Shown here piece after piece: positions 13,150 through 25,215 of a stretch of DNA of 64,000 nucleotides. Below the pieces are notes generated by a model. It made no database searches. It had not been told where the DNA came from and was given only the letters and a program-made list of their open reading frames with translations. The DNA comes from Pipra filicauda (Eukaryota; Chordata; Aves; Passeriformes; Pipridae), in contig NW_024104421.1 in the NCBI RefSeq assembly GCF_003945595.2, positions 1,240,001 to 1,304,000 of the forward strand, written 5' to 3'. A program made the position numbers and the translations under genes. Position 1 is the first letter of the stretch; the number at the start of each line of letters is the position of its first letter.

Positions 13150-13221
13150 GGGTCCAATCCAAAGCTCTTTGAAGTCAATTTAAAGACTGCTTTGTCTTTA
13201 ATAGGCTTTGGATCAAGGCCC
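13150..13221. repeat. MITE-like palindromic fossil repeat
   Basis: GGGTCCAATCCAAAGC (13150-13165) pairs with GCTTTGGATCAAGGCCC (13205-13221), and the interior contains TTTGAAGTCAATTTAAAGAC. This matches the layout of an old amniote palindromic repeat I recall with a 'CCATTGAAGTCAATGG' core flanked by 'GATCCAAAGC' arms. I cannot name the family without a library. Confidence 0.5.
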
Positions 13222-14974
13222 ACATGACCTTAGGCAAATTATTGCAAATCAATGTTATGAAGGGCTTGGAAATTTGCAAGCATACATGTCCAAAGTATTA
13301 ATTTTTGCTATACTTTCTGTCAGCAGTTGGGAAGCCAGGTGAAGCCAGGTTGGCCAGCCCAGCTTTGGAAGTACCCATATGTGCTGAAAAGGGCAACATT
13401 ATGGCTGCATGTTTGGGTAAAGGAGGCCTTCCCCACCTCTTCCTCTGATGAATGATTTAGTGTTTAACAAGTTCTTTTCCTATGTTATTGGGTTTGCCAG
13501 TTGACAAGAGAAAATGCTTTTACTTCAGAAACTCAGCACTGACTCTGGGATGCCATAGGACTTTGACTACTTTGCTCATATGAAGAAGGTTATAGAAATT
13601 TAATGATATAAGATCAAAGAGGACTTGAAGATCATCTAGCTCAGATTTTTCCTTGCTGTAGACAATTATTCCTTACTGTGAATTTCTTGAGCTGCCACCT
13701 ACACACAGATTCATGCAAAATTCTGTGCGTTTTGTATTGTACATTTTGTATGTAACATTTTCAGAGGCAAGCTTTTATTCACTTCTCTGGGATGCCAGCA
13801 CAGCTTATTTTTGCAGCAGAATATTTGCCATTTGAGATGCACTATATCTGTGAACACTGATGTTATCATTGTTTTCTTTGGATGAATTTTGAAGGCCAGT
13901 GGGCTGAGCATGTATACTAGAGATACAGAGAGGACTGACTTCCCAATTTATTATTTGTAGAAATCAATGCATTTGATAATTTATGTACAGCTTACAGAGG
14001 CCACCTAAGTGGCTCATGAATCGATCAGCAGCCAGCAAAAATGAAAGCTAATGAGCTCATTTCAATAGCAAGTTGCTCATTAGCAGGTAGGCTCACTGAT
14101 CTTTCAGGTTTTCCAGTTCAAAGTCACGTGCTCTTTCCATGTTCTTGGAAGGAGTAGTTTCCTTGCAAAGAACAAAACAGAAAAAAGAAGATGTGGCAAG
14201 GTTTCGAAAGTTTTCTCGTTGCTTTTACATTATACATTTACAGTAAATGCTTGATACTGGGCTAGAGAGGCAGCCACCTTAGTCTAAGTCCGTGCCCATC
14301 ACTGTAGTGCCAACAGTATTCAGCCGCTGAAATTGAATTTATTAGTGAATTTACAAGTTGCAGGGGAAGAAGAGTATGGAGGCCTCTTCTGTGCTTCTCC
14401 GTAGAAATTTACACATTCCCAGCACAGTATTTTCAGCCCAGATTTTCTCCAGCTCAGAAGTCAGGATGTGGGATGCTAGTGGCTGGGCAGGGCCTTCCCC
14501 TCGTCCTAATCAACACTATGACCCATCCTGTTAGTCAACACCAGGTGTATGTCCTCCCCTCTCCTAGTAATAAACATTTGATGCCTTTTTTCAAACACTT
14601 TGGTGCTTCCAGTAGGATTTTTGTGGGGTGTACACAAAAACTAGCTTGTTTGGCTCACTTGTTATCCTTCTTGGTAGAGATGCCAAGAGCTGAAGAAACA
14701 TGGGAATTAACCTACCCCTTGGAAGTACTGTAAGGGTCAGTGCTGAGAGGTACTGTAGATTTTATGTCCTAAGGCTTGGAAGCCTTGTAAACCTGAGAGC
14801 AGGGAACTGTTTTTACCTATGTGCATTAACAGAGTACGCTGGTGTCCAGTGCTACCATTGATTTTTTTTTTTTCCCTTTAAGTAAAGAAGCCAATTCATT
14901 ATTAATCTGTTTGAAAGTAAATGCACTGCTGTATTTACCAAACCTTTGATAGCAAGTTCTTGAATCCTTATGTT

Positions 14975-15033
14975 ATTTGTATATGTAAATATATATGTAA
15001 AAATATGTAGGTGTGTATATATACAAACATATT
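14975..15033. repeat. AT-rich tract with alternating TA/TGTA
   Basis: Short runs of TATATG and TATATA; simple sequence only. Confidence 0.7.
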
Positions 15034-15519
15034 TCAGCTATCTCCTATAGACATGAGGAATACACCACTCCTAATCAGGCTGGGAGGAAACAGATTCTCG
15101 ACAGAGTTGCCTGAGGCCCCTGCAGAAGAGGGACTCTCAAAACATATTTTTAAAATATTTTAAAAAAAGACAGATTTTCCAAATCTCAGGAATAGATTTT
15201 CAACTGCCTGATTTGGCTTGAAATGAGTTGGCTGAATCAGTTTCTTTTTCTTTTAAGTAAGTCTATAAAGCTTTGATGAATCTGGCTCATTGTTTAGCAC
15301 TTATCTCATGAGTAAAGCTTGAGAGGTTTGGCTTGAAACTTAGCAAATCACATCTTTGGAAAATGGCCCAAGCCTATTGATTTATCTGAAAAAAAAAAAA
15401 AATCCAAAGCAAAACACAACTAAAAAACCCTGATCCAGCTTAGTGAGTAAGTCCCTTACAGATCTATAGAGCCCCTACTGAATGAGCCCATCTATTTCTC
15501 ACTCTATGTGAGCCCTGCA

Positions 15520-15960
15520 CTTCATGGAACTGTAGGGCTGAGAGGGATCAGGAGAGGTCATCCAGTCCCAGCTCCAATCCAGGGATCAGCTGTACAAATG
15601 TCATTTCTTTCAGATAATAGTCTAACTTCTTGAAGTTACTCAGTGATGGAGACTTAGAACTTACTGGTCTGTCTGTCCCAGGGTATTTCTGTCTCTAACA
15701 TTAGAAAGTTTTTCCTACTGTGTGATCTTTTCTGCGTCAGTTTTGTCTCTCTAATTCTTGTCCTGGCCACTGCAGCAGAAGGATATGTGCCCCTTTCTAC
15801 GGCAAATTTTTTTGTATTTGAAGAGTGCTGTCACATCCCCTCGTCTCAGACTTTTCTTTCGGTGCATGGAATTCTTGTCTTCATATTTTTCTAAAATTTT
15901 TTACTGTTTTTTTTTTGTTTCTCCGGAACTACTTAGAGTGGAAGCATTCACATTTTAACA
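15520..15960 (-). mobile_element. Old CR1-family LINE fragment (antisense)
   Basis: The left part, TTCATGGAACTGTAGGGCTG then AGAGGTCATCCAGTCC, resembles the reverse complement of a CR1 3' end. The right part has CTTGTCCTGGCCACTGCAGC, GTATTTGAAGAGTGCTGTCA and CATCCCCTCGTCTCAGAC, which follow the order of the reverse-complement CR1 3' UTR. It is strongly diverged, so likely an older subfamily than the copy at 22.5 kb. Confidence 0.65.
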
Positions 15961-18900
15961 GCTGTGTCTTCTGCATTACAACTGATGCCTTTCCATTAAT
16001 GACGATGCATACTCTGGGTAGCTCAGTCACCATTTCATAGATGGTGCTGTCTCGTTTTGTTCAATTAACTTGTAGTTAAGTCCTTTCTGATGGAAGGAAG
16101 GCTTCATGTGCCACCACTCCACTTTGCTTAGGCAGAAGACAAGTTTTGGGGCTGCTTAGCTTTGCTGAGCTCTGACTACATAGCTGTGGAATAGCAAAAT
16201 GGATTATAGTGCCTCCTGCGTAGCCAAAGAATTGCCAGTGAAGTCTTGACGACAGAATCTCTTCTTATAGGGAGAAGGAAGAAGAAACATTGAGTTTCCA
16301 ACACAAGGAGCTGGCAGGAAGGAAGTCTTTTCAGTTTAAGGCACTTGATCTGGAAGTCAGTGGGAAAAAATAAACATGGACCTCACGATATCAATTATCT
16401 GAGTCACATTTAAAAAGTACTCAGCCCTCTGAACATAATTATTTTCATATGTACAGGATAAAGTATACAACAGATTTAAAATCAAAATCCATTTCCTTTT
16501 TTTATCTTTAAGGAATAAAGTGTTTGTACAAACTGAAATAAGGTAACTAATACAATAAGGGTTATGCTTTTCTGTATTTTATGAATGTAATAAATCCTCT
16601 GTTAAAAAGGAGTTATCAAGTCAATCTTTCCACTTTATTAGATGACACTTGGTAGAAATTGACCTTGATATCAGTCAACAGGGTTTTTTATTGTGTTTTG
16701 GGCTACTTGATGAGTAAAAGCTTCTTCCCCTTAAAGTGATTCTTTCTTCTTTGTCTCTTGATTTTTACATTTTGAGAATCTTGCCTTGTGACCACCAGAA
16801 AGAAGGTATGAGCTAGCTGAATGAGCTGTTTGTATTCATAGGACTCAATTAATTTTTACAAACTAGTGAAGTACTGATCTGAAAGGGAGAGCAAAGACTA
16901 GGAAGGTAGTTAATTTGCTGCATGCCACTGCTTTTTTTTTTTTTTTCTGAGCTGTGCTGTGGTAACTGCAACTCCAGTGGTGAATAGTTAGTGTTTTCTT
17001 TCCATCTGTACATCTCAGAGAGGCTGGAGATCAGTCTAGGGTACAGTGAAATCAAGAGGTGTGCTTTTCTGCCAAAGAGAAACCAGTATGCAAGACAGGA
17101 TGGCAATGATGGGTGAAATTTCCAGTTGCTCATGAATGAATCTTTGTGTGGTGAAGCCATTTTCTTTCCATTCTCCCTCCTGACACTTTCTGGTGTAAGA
17201 CTTGGAGGAAACTCCCCCATCTTTGGAAGTGTAGAGGTCTGTTGCAGTCAGAAAGTCAAAGTAATAATGGCAGGTGACAGCTGCTGATCAACTGCTCAAC
17301 CTCATGCTTCAGTTAGGAATTCAGGTAGAATTTCACAACATAAAGATATTATAGAATTTTTTCAGAATTAACGAAATTTGAAGATCACATAGGGTTATAA
17401 ACCACCGTAGGTCCTGTAATAAAAGAAGTAAAGGTCCTGTGGAGGTAGGAAGATGACAGTCAACTCACCAAATAGGAATATTGTGAACAGGCCTTGTGCT
17501 GTAACGAAAAGCACAAAAGAGTAGATATGACAAAACAGGTCAGAACTCTTCTGAATTTTCTGTGTGTGTTTCTGAAGAAAGTCTTTGAAGATTCCTGTAA
17601 ATACAGGATATTAGCATATATTATTTCCAAGAAAGAAGATGGAATTAAAAAAAAAGAACAAAACTAAAGCTCTGAGATTTTGTCAAAGCCGGTGTGAATT
17701 AAGGGACGTTAGTTTAAAATGGATGGTGGTGTTAAAACTGACTGGAGGACTTGCCCCAGGAATTGTGGTGGGCAGTGGCTCTTCATCACTGGCAAAAGAT
17801 CAGCTTGTTCTGTTACAGTTTCCTTTTTTGCTTCCAGATTTATCAGTTCTCTGTCGAGTACTCTTTTGAATTGTTTTGATAAATAATTGTACTTGTGAAG
17901 GTTAATGGAGTGTCAGTCCCTTATTTACTCTCAAGTCAAATGTGGTGCATGCTAGTCAGAAGTGTAGCTCAAGCTTCATGACCAGCTGACCTCGACGCTT
18001 TAAAGTGTGGTTATAGTCAGATAAATGACTGGAAAAATGACATTAAAGGGTCCTATGTTTTCTGTCTTGCTGTGGCTTTTGGGGTCAAATTTAGTTGCAT
18101 AAAAGTATGATATTTTTATTAATTGCCTATAATGCTATAACTTAACCTGGGGTTTGAAAATAAAGCTGTGTCTTCTTTTGCTTCACATCATCCCTAGTTG
18201 ATAAACATTTTGCAAATGGTACTTAACTGACTGTTTTGTTGATAATATGTCTGCAAAGCACCGTCCAGTTCCTTCTTTTTTAGCTGTATTGACTTGTTGG
18301 TGCTAAGGGCAGATAAAAAAAATTAATCAATAAAGCAAACAGATAGACATGAGTCAGAAAATACATCAGGAACAAATATTTTGAATTAAGGTGACATTTT
18401 AAAGTCACTGTTCTGCTTATCCCCATACGTTGTTGGAGGTTCTCCTGTTACAGAAGCAGTACACAGATACTTTCATGTAAGCTTCTACTAATCTGTGCCA
18501 ATCTCAAATTGATGGAGCCTTGCAGTCGTAAGAACAGTCAGTAATTTCCAAAGGTGTTTGTTGGCTGTCCGTTTTCCTTTTTTTTTTTTCCATAGTGTCT
18601 ATATTGGATATTGTAAGAGTGTTTCTTTTCATCAGTATTTAAGCTGTTGGGGAAAAACCTAAACTACTAGTTGTTTTGAGAAATTTTTACAGCTAATTCT
18701 AGTCATATTTTATTGCGTGTTCAATGTGCCTAAGCTGAGCTCTCTGATACTAAGACTCCAAGGAGTGTTCCAAGGAAGAAAGTTTTTATTTGAGTAATAG
18801 CTGCATGACAATTAATAGACACAAAGACTTGAAATGGAGTGTGTTCAGGAAGTGAGATTTCCAGAACAGTTTAGTCTTCTGAAAAAGTGATCCTGTTTTT

Positions 18901-21900
18901 CACTGAAAATAACTTGTGGAGGTAAATGCAATTTGTTCATGGAGATCTTCTGAAACTCTTGCTATTCATTCAGTGTTCTGGCCAGCTCCTTTAGAAAACA
19001 AATGTGTGCTGAAATATGAAGATACATGCTGAAAATTAATATCTTAAGGGAAAAATGTTTACAAAAAGATAGTGGTTTTTGGACAGTCTCAGAAGTTCTC
19101 TATTTAGTCACTGAAAATATAACTTGTGCATTGCTGTTCTGTTCTATGGGCCTTCCTAATCCCGAGTTTTCTCCTTTGAAGGTGGTATTTTAACTGATTT
19201 GGGTAACTGTGATTTATGTATCATCTAACATTTCCACGTTACCAGCCCCTTATACAATAACAGTATCTTGTTTTGTATAGGCTAGAGGTGAATTTGAACC
19301 TACAGTGTAAATACTTCCTTATTTTATGGATCTGATTCCTAAATAATCAGTGGAGACTGATGTCGTGATAAGGTGGTGTAAAACATGGTCTAAAGACAGG
19401 ACAGCTGGCAGAGTATGTGTGTGCTCCTTCCAATTTTTTTCAATTTTCCTTTGACATAAGGCCATAATGGAAGGAAGAAAGTACCATAGTGTGAATGACA
19501 CAGCCATGCTTCCCAATTAATATGTGGTACTGATGAAAGAAACGAAACGGTCATACTAAAAACTATGGCTAATATTAATAGCCATGAATGTATGATGTAT
19601 TACATTAACTGCTCAGGAGAGCAGTCAGTGGTCAGGGGTATTAAAAGTGGCAGCGTAGTGTCATTGTAACATCTTCTTTTGACCTGCTGTTTTCAAGAGT
19701 TTCTTTGAACCTTAAGTTGTGAGACACTAGGTAGTGTTTGAATATCAGAGATGTAATATCAAAATGTACTGAGAAAAGCTTTATATAAATGTGTAAGTGC
19801 AACCGCCAGTACTGTCAAAGATGCTGCAAGGAAGATTGGATGCCTTTCCAGAGGGACCAGTCTCCAGTGTCTTACTTTTGCCTGCTTGTACCTTGTACAA
19901 TACAAATAAGGTCTCAGCATAGTTCCCATTTATAATGTCATTTGCATGTGATTTTCACTCTTACTTCACATAATTGAATCTACCCAGGCAATTTATTTTT
20001 CAAATATATTATCTCCACATACTTGTACATCTGAAGATTAAAAAAAACTTAAATCAAGAAATTTTATGTAACTCTTTTGAGTATGTTTAAATACACACAC
20101 TGTAAGTGTAGACAGTCATAGACTGGAATAGAAGGGGGGAAGAAAATAAGAAAACCGCTAAAAATGTACTGTAATTTCTTTTAATGTGTATGAATATACA
20201 TATATAAAAAGTGTGACTCTCACAACCAGATACCCTTTCTTTGTGTTCACCCCCTGTCTGTGCTCAAGGTCTTTAGCTGCTCAATAGGAGCTTTTTAATT
20301 ATTTTTCCCTGTTTGATGTTGCTAAGTATAATGAATGGATTGCAGAGAACTTTTTGTTGGAAACCTTCTGTACATCAGCTTAGTGCTGGTAGGCACAGTG
20401 ATACCTGGTTGGATCACGTCCTGAGACTCACTTTTAGTAAGCTTAAGGTCAGAAAAAGACAGATTTTGTAAAACCATGCTCTGTTAGTCAACCATTACTT
20501 CCTCATCATAAAGTAGGCTTACATTCTTTCCAGCCAAAGTGGAGAAAATTGTGTCTTTCTTATTTGGGTTGGGCAATTCTGTGGGTTTTTCAGCATCACT
20601 TCATGATGACTGAAAACTACAGGGAATACTCAGAAATCAGTGATTCAAAGAGGAGCTTGGAGAAGAAAGGCTATTTCCAGCAAAAGTTATTCATTCTCTG
20701 CTGATGGTGGGTAGTTGACTGTGACTGTAAAAGAATTGACGTTCTTTAGGTTTTTTGATTTGTCTATTTGTGAACATGATATAAAACAGTGCACAAATTT
20801 AATTGTTGAAATATATAATGCACCTAAACAGCCACAGGAAATTGATTTCTTTAACAAAATGGCATAAGAGAATGAGAGAATGAGCCGCCTTAAAGCTAAT
20901 AAAGATCATTTGTATTACTCAGAATAATTTAGGTAAGTGATGAGAAAGGGGAGGAAAATTAGCATTTCTGTACGGTTTGCTTACTGTGTAATTCTTAATC
21001 AGGAGTGTCACAACATCCCTTGATATCATCTTATCACAAAGGTCTCTTCATAGTAGGCAATGTATGCTACTGACTGAAGTTTCCAGGAACAGAAGAAAGA
21101 ATAACTCGTCTGCAGAGTGAGAGCAACTGTGAATCTGTCATAAATTAGAATTTACTGGGGTTTTTTGCATCACTCAGACACAGTCTAAGCTGGCTCCTGT
21201 GTGCAGGGTCTATGTGCATTTTAAAACTTGTTTAATCGCTGTTTGAATGAGCTTTAGAATGAGACTTAAATGATAAAATGACATCATGCTGCTCCCCAGA
21301 GCAGAACATAACGTTACCATTTGAGGTAACTAAGACTGAGAAGAGCAAACAGAATATTGGTTCTTGGTAACCCTTGGATGCTGAATGTGCTCTGCCTTTA
21401 CTGTGCTTTGGAACCCAAGCAAGTCAGCTCACGTCATTTCCTGGCTTGCCCTATATGCAATACCACAAATTTATTTTGTGGGAATTAGTTAAACAAAATT
21501 TTGAGTAGCTCTAACATATATTATGTTTATGTGTCAGTGTTACGTGGATTGACTTTTTTCTTACTAATTTTTATTAATTATCTTGATATATTTGGCATTA
21601 TCTGATCAAACACCATCCTCTGAAGTGCATAAGATCCAAATAAGTTCCATTCCTACTCTGTAAACATGTTCTGTGGAACTGACTTTCTTTGACTGTATTT
21701 ACAAACTCAGAATATATATATTTCTTTTTATTTTCCATGCAGTCTTTCCTCCAAAGTTGAGAACCACTTTGTTTACACCAGAATTCCGAATTCTGTTTGA
21801 CTAAAGTTGTGGAACAGTTGTTTATAGGAAGAAAATCAAGTTATAAAAGACATGAAAAGAACAGGTGAAATGAATTTTGGAGGGAAAACAGGTCTTTTAA

Positions 21901-22479
21901 TAACTCTTAAAAAGGGTTAAACCAGTTATTGATTGGAAAAATCCTATGAATTATTGTTTATGTAGGCATTACTTAAGAAGTGTAAGAGAGTAAGTAGTAG
22001 GCAAAGTAATTGGTGAGGTCTGTAAAAAGCAAGTAAAAGAATAGAGAACTTGGATAAAAACATTACAAAAATATATGAGACAAACATTTTGAACCAAGAG
22101 AATTATTCTTTTTTAAAATTTGTATTCCAAATGTGGCATCTTATGCTGCAGTAAACTCCAGTGGAGGCAGTGGGGCTATTTCTTATGTAGCTATTCCATT
22201 TTCATAAAGTTATGTTTTCTGGCCCTTCTTGAAGATTTCAGAAGATTGCTTTCAGAAAAAAAAAAATAGTGTGATCCTAATCTCTGTGTAGGCAAAGATT
22301 ATTTTGATAGTTATCATCCTGTAAGTCTAGTTGTAGTCTTTTGATAAGAAGAAGAACAAATACAAGGTAAAAGTAGATAAACAGATGTGAGATGAGAAAG
22401 CTTGTGAAAGGTATACAATGTGTAAGCAGAACATGATTATTTTAAAAGCGTAGTGGATTTTGTCACACACTTACCCTTC
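15961..22479 (+). other. SOX5 upstream intron, unique AT-rich sequence
   Basis: About 6.5 kb with no supported gene or transposon. Only homopolymer runs (for example T at 16931-16946) and weak AT tracts are evident. The minus-strand frame at 16849-17220 shows no domain. Confidence 0.55.
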
Positions 22480-22727
22480 ACAGACTCATAAAATGGTTTG
22501 GGTTGGAAGGGACCTTAAAGACCATCCAGTTCCGACTCCCTGCCTTGGGCAGGGACACCTTCACTAGACCAGGTTACTCAGAGCCCCATCCAACCTGGCC
22601 TTGAACACTGCCAGGGATGGGGCATCCACAACTTCTCTGGGTAACACATTCCACTGCCTCAGCACCCTCACAGTAAAGAATTTCTGTATATCTAAGCTAA
22701 ATTTTCTTTCAGTTTGAAGTGATTACT
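22480..22727 (-). mobile_element. CR1 LINE, 3' part, interrupted by an LTR insertion
   Basis: Reads as the reverse complement of an avian CR1 3' end: ATGGTTTGGGTTGGAAGGGA, CTGCCTTGGGCAGGGACACC, TAGACCAGGTTACTCAGAGC, TTGAACACTGCCAGGGATGG and CCTCACAGTAAAGAATTTCT follow in canonical order. The CR1 then breaks inside the 'GCCATTACCCCTTGTCC' segment, at TTACT, where foreign sequence starts. The element resumes at 23936. Confidence 0.93.
22723..22727. repeat. Target-site duplication, left copy
   Basis: TTACT, repeated at 23936-23940 on the other side of the inserted LTR. The base before each copy is A, so a 6-bp duplication (ATTACT) is also possible. Confidence 0.8.
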
Positions 22728-23935
22728 TGTCATGGTTTGAGATAGTCCCAAAATCCAATTCCCTAGCTCCATTCCCCCTCCCACATCTCAACCTAATGTG
22801 AGATGGGTTTTTCCAGACAAAACACACCAGACTCAAAGTGGGGGAAAGGGAATATATTACAATGACTGTACAAATAAATACCATATCACATTATACACAT
22901 GATCACAAACTATCTCTACCATGACATATGTATTTACAATGGATCAGATCTCTTCTCCCCTCCAAATAAAAGTCCAGGAGGGAAAGAAGGACAGATCCCT
23001 TCCAGTCTCTGAACAGCAGCATCTTCTAAGGCAGCAGGTTTCTTCTCATGCATGCAGCAGCTGTGGCTGGCTTTCTGCCAGCGTCCACGAGGGAGGTATC
23101 CAAGCCTCTCTCTCGGCCCCATCGCCTCACAACCGAGGGGTCTTCCGTGGGCTTCGTAACCCCAGACAAGGTCGTTTCACCACGTCATATCACGAAGACA
23201 CAGGGGGGTCTTCGTGACGGTCTGGTATCTCTTGCAGGGCCTCTGTGCCCTGTCTCTCAGGCTGCCACCGTGGCAGCAGTGCGAGGGGGGGGAAGCCAAG
23301 GTCAACTCCCCCCTGCATTCCTCTCGGAGCTCTCTAGCTCCTTTCTACAGTGCATGTCGCACTTCAAGGCTCTTTCAAGTAAGAGTCCATCATCTTCCTC
23401 CTTCCAGGAGGTCTCAAAGGAGTTTTGGGGATCTGGTATCAGTCTTACCCCCAAGAACTCTGTAGCTCTCAGCTGCTGGCTCTCCTTTCCTCGACTCTCC
23501 TTCCAGGAGTCTCCTCTGCAGTGCTGCATGTTGCTTCTGCTGCTTCTTCAGTTCAGGTTCTTATCTCTGGCTCTCTGCCACCGTTTCTCTGGTCAGCGTC
23601 GGCTGCTGCTCTGTGCCCATGGAGAAAACATCTCCCGGCATACTACAGGCACCTAGCCCAGCTTTATGCTGTTCCAGGTCCCTGCAGCCCCCAGCCAGGG
23701 GCTGGGAGGGGGCCAGAGGCCCCAAGGGGCTCAGAGCCCCTACCTCGTGGCTCTACAACATGGCCACCTCTCCTACAACCAAACTACAACTCTTCTTTTC
23801 CGGTCTGGTTGTGGTATGTTTACATTTCTGCAGGAGCGCCCATTGGGCAGAACTTCAAAACTTCCAGGGGTTTCCACCCCTTGGGGTCTACCACTTCTCT
23901 TAGCCTCTGGGGAAAACAAGGTTCAAACCACTGCA
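22728..23935. mobile_element. Solo LTR of an avian endogenous retrovirus, inserted in CR1
   Basis: A 1208-bp insert begins TGTCATGGTTTGAG and ends TTCAAACCACTGCA, so it has TG...CA termini and imperfect inverted ends (TG...TGGTTTGA). It is flanked by the 5-bp duplication TTACT and splits a CR1 copy whose two halves join smoothly without it. It is GC-richer in the middle than the surrounding intron and shows no gag, pol or env-like coding region, which fits a solo LTR left by recombination between two LTRs. The plus-strand frames of about 200 codons at 23048 and 23425 are low-complexity Ser/Leu-rich and not retroviral. A 5-bp duplication favours an ERVL-like class (6 bp would favour ERVK-like). 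Orientation is not settled. A large MITE-like or other LTR-bounded non-autonomous element is an alternative. Confidence 0.75.
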
Positions 23936-24113
23936 TTACTCTTTGTCCTGCCACTACAGTTCCTGATGAAGAGCCCCTTCAGATGCTAGAAGGGGCTGTG
24001 AGGTCTCCACACAACCTTCTCTTGTCCAGGCTGAACAGCCCCAAATCCCTCAGCCTGTCTTCATAGAGGAGGAGCTCTAGTCCCCTTATCAACTTTATGG
24101 CCCTCCTTCATGT
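23936..24113 (-). mobile_element. CR1 LINE, 5'-ward part beyond the LTR insertion
   Basis: After the right-hand TTACT the sequence resumes as antisense CR1: CTTTGTCCTGCCACTACA, CCTTCAGATGCTAGAAGG, GTGAGGTCTCCACACAACCT, CTTGTCCAGGCTGAACAGCC and CTCAGCCTGTCTTCATAGAG, then CTCTAGTCCCCTTATCAAC. It directly continues the copy that stops at 22727, so both halves are one element. Confidence 0.92.
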
Positions 24114-24889
24114 AGGGTATGTGCAAGATTCCTGATATTACATGTGTGGGCTAAGATCTTAAAAAATATAAAGAACATGTAATTCCCAAACAGTTGATTG
24201 TTGGAAGTTGCATGGATTTCAGTCCAGAAGTATGCATGCATTGAGTAGTGCTTCCTTCATACAGTCTGTTGTACATCTCATTTGATTCTTCCAAGTAAAG
24301 TAACTATTAAAAAAAAAAAGAGTAATGCATTAAGTTGTTTAGAGGAGGGCAGAATGATTTGGTACAGTATGATTTTATTCAGCTTGTAGAAAGAGGCAGA
24401 TATACTGAGTGTCAGAAAAAGATGGGTACCTTTTCTGAAACTCCAAAATGGCAGAGGAATTCCTTCAGTAGAAATGAGAAAGGAATTCTTAGGGCAATAT
24501 ACTCTGCACAGGTCTACTTCCTTCTTGTACCTTTTTGTGTAAGCTGACCTGTCAAAGCCTCCCAGTTACATAGCAACATCTGTCTCTTCCACTGTTCTGA
24601 AGTGGCTGGAAAAAAATAGGGACTGAAAGGAATATGGTTACAGTAGTCCTTTGCCTACTGTAAGCTGTCTACTTCTTGACACAGGATCCATAGGACAGCA
24701 GCACCTGTAGCAACATTTTAGAAATATGGAGAAATAAATACATTGTTATAGAAGTTTGAACAAGTGAATTACAGTACACACATTGAAGTTGCCACTGGTG
24801 GTTCAAGGAGAATAAAACCACAATATCAAAAGAAGAGGGATTACAGATTGATATAGCTGGATCAAGTAATCCAAAATCCAGCAAAAATC
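24114..24889 (+). other. SOX5 upstream intron, no feature recognised
   Basis: Unique-looking AT-rich sequence with a short A run near 24309; nothing supported. Confidence 0.5.
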
Positions 24890-25215
24890 CAGGTCATTGA
24901 TGGGAGTGAGGCACTTGGAAAACAGTAATGCTGAAAAATACTTCGGTGTCTGAAAACAAATTAGGTAATAGCTTGTCTTGTAGCAAGGCAGCAGAAAAGG
25001 CAGTAACAACATAATTGTCCTTCATAGCTCTGCTAAAGTTGTATGTGAAATAATGTGTTCAGTTCTGGCCACATTAGAGAAGTCAGAGAATTGGAGGGAT
25101 TTCAGATGTAAGCAGCAAATGATTAAAGAGTTGTTGGAGCTGATTTCTGAGGGAAAACTGAAAGAGTAAACGGCTAAATATGGCCAGTAATAACAAAGTA
25201 AATATATGCTAACTG
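24890..25215 (+). mobile_element. Ancient CR1/L3-like LINE fragment (sense)
   Basis: Highly decayed, but the order of recognisable pieces fits the C-terminal coding part of CR1/L3 ORF2. GTGTCTGAAAACAAATTAGG then AGCAAGGCAGCAGAAAAGGC resembles 'GATAACAAATTGAACATGAGC...GCAGCAAAAAAGGC'. Next comes TGTGTTCAGTTCTGGCCACA, and then CAAATGATTAAAGAGTTGTT and GAAAACTGAAAGAG. Several stop codons interrupt every frame. The 24890 boundary is approximate. Confidence 0.5.

Larger units (their letters stand above)
12711..15519 (+). other. SOX5 upstream intron, unique sequence
   Basis: No gene seen. Contains the MITE-like hairpin at 13150, a direct duplication of GAAGCCAGGT near 13331-13350, and an AT-rich tract at 14975-15033. 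A short stretch near 13610-13660 faintly resembles an antisense CR1 end but is too degraded to call. Confidence 0.55.

Noticed and set aside
13610..13665. Possible antisense CR1 end (GATCATCTAGCTCAG)
   Set aside because: Only about 30 bases resemble CR1, which is not enough.
16849..17220. 123-codon minus-strand frame
   Set aside because: No domain, no splice context, includes a homopolymer-derived Lys run.
23048..24066. Plus-strand open frames of about 200 codons
   Set aside because: They lie within or run out of the LTR insertion, overlap each other in different frames, are Ser/Leu-rich and contain no retroviral motif.
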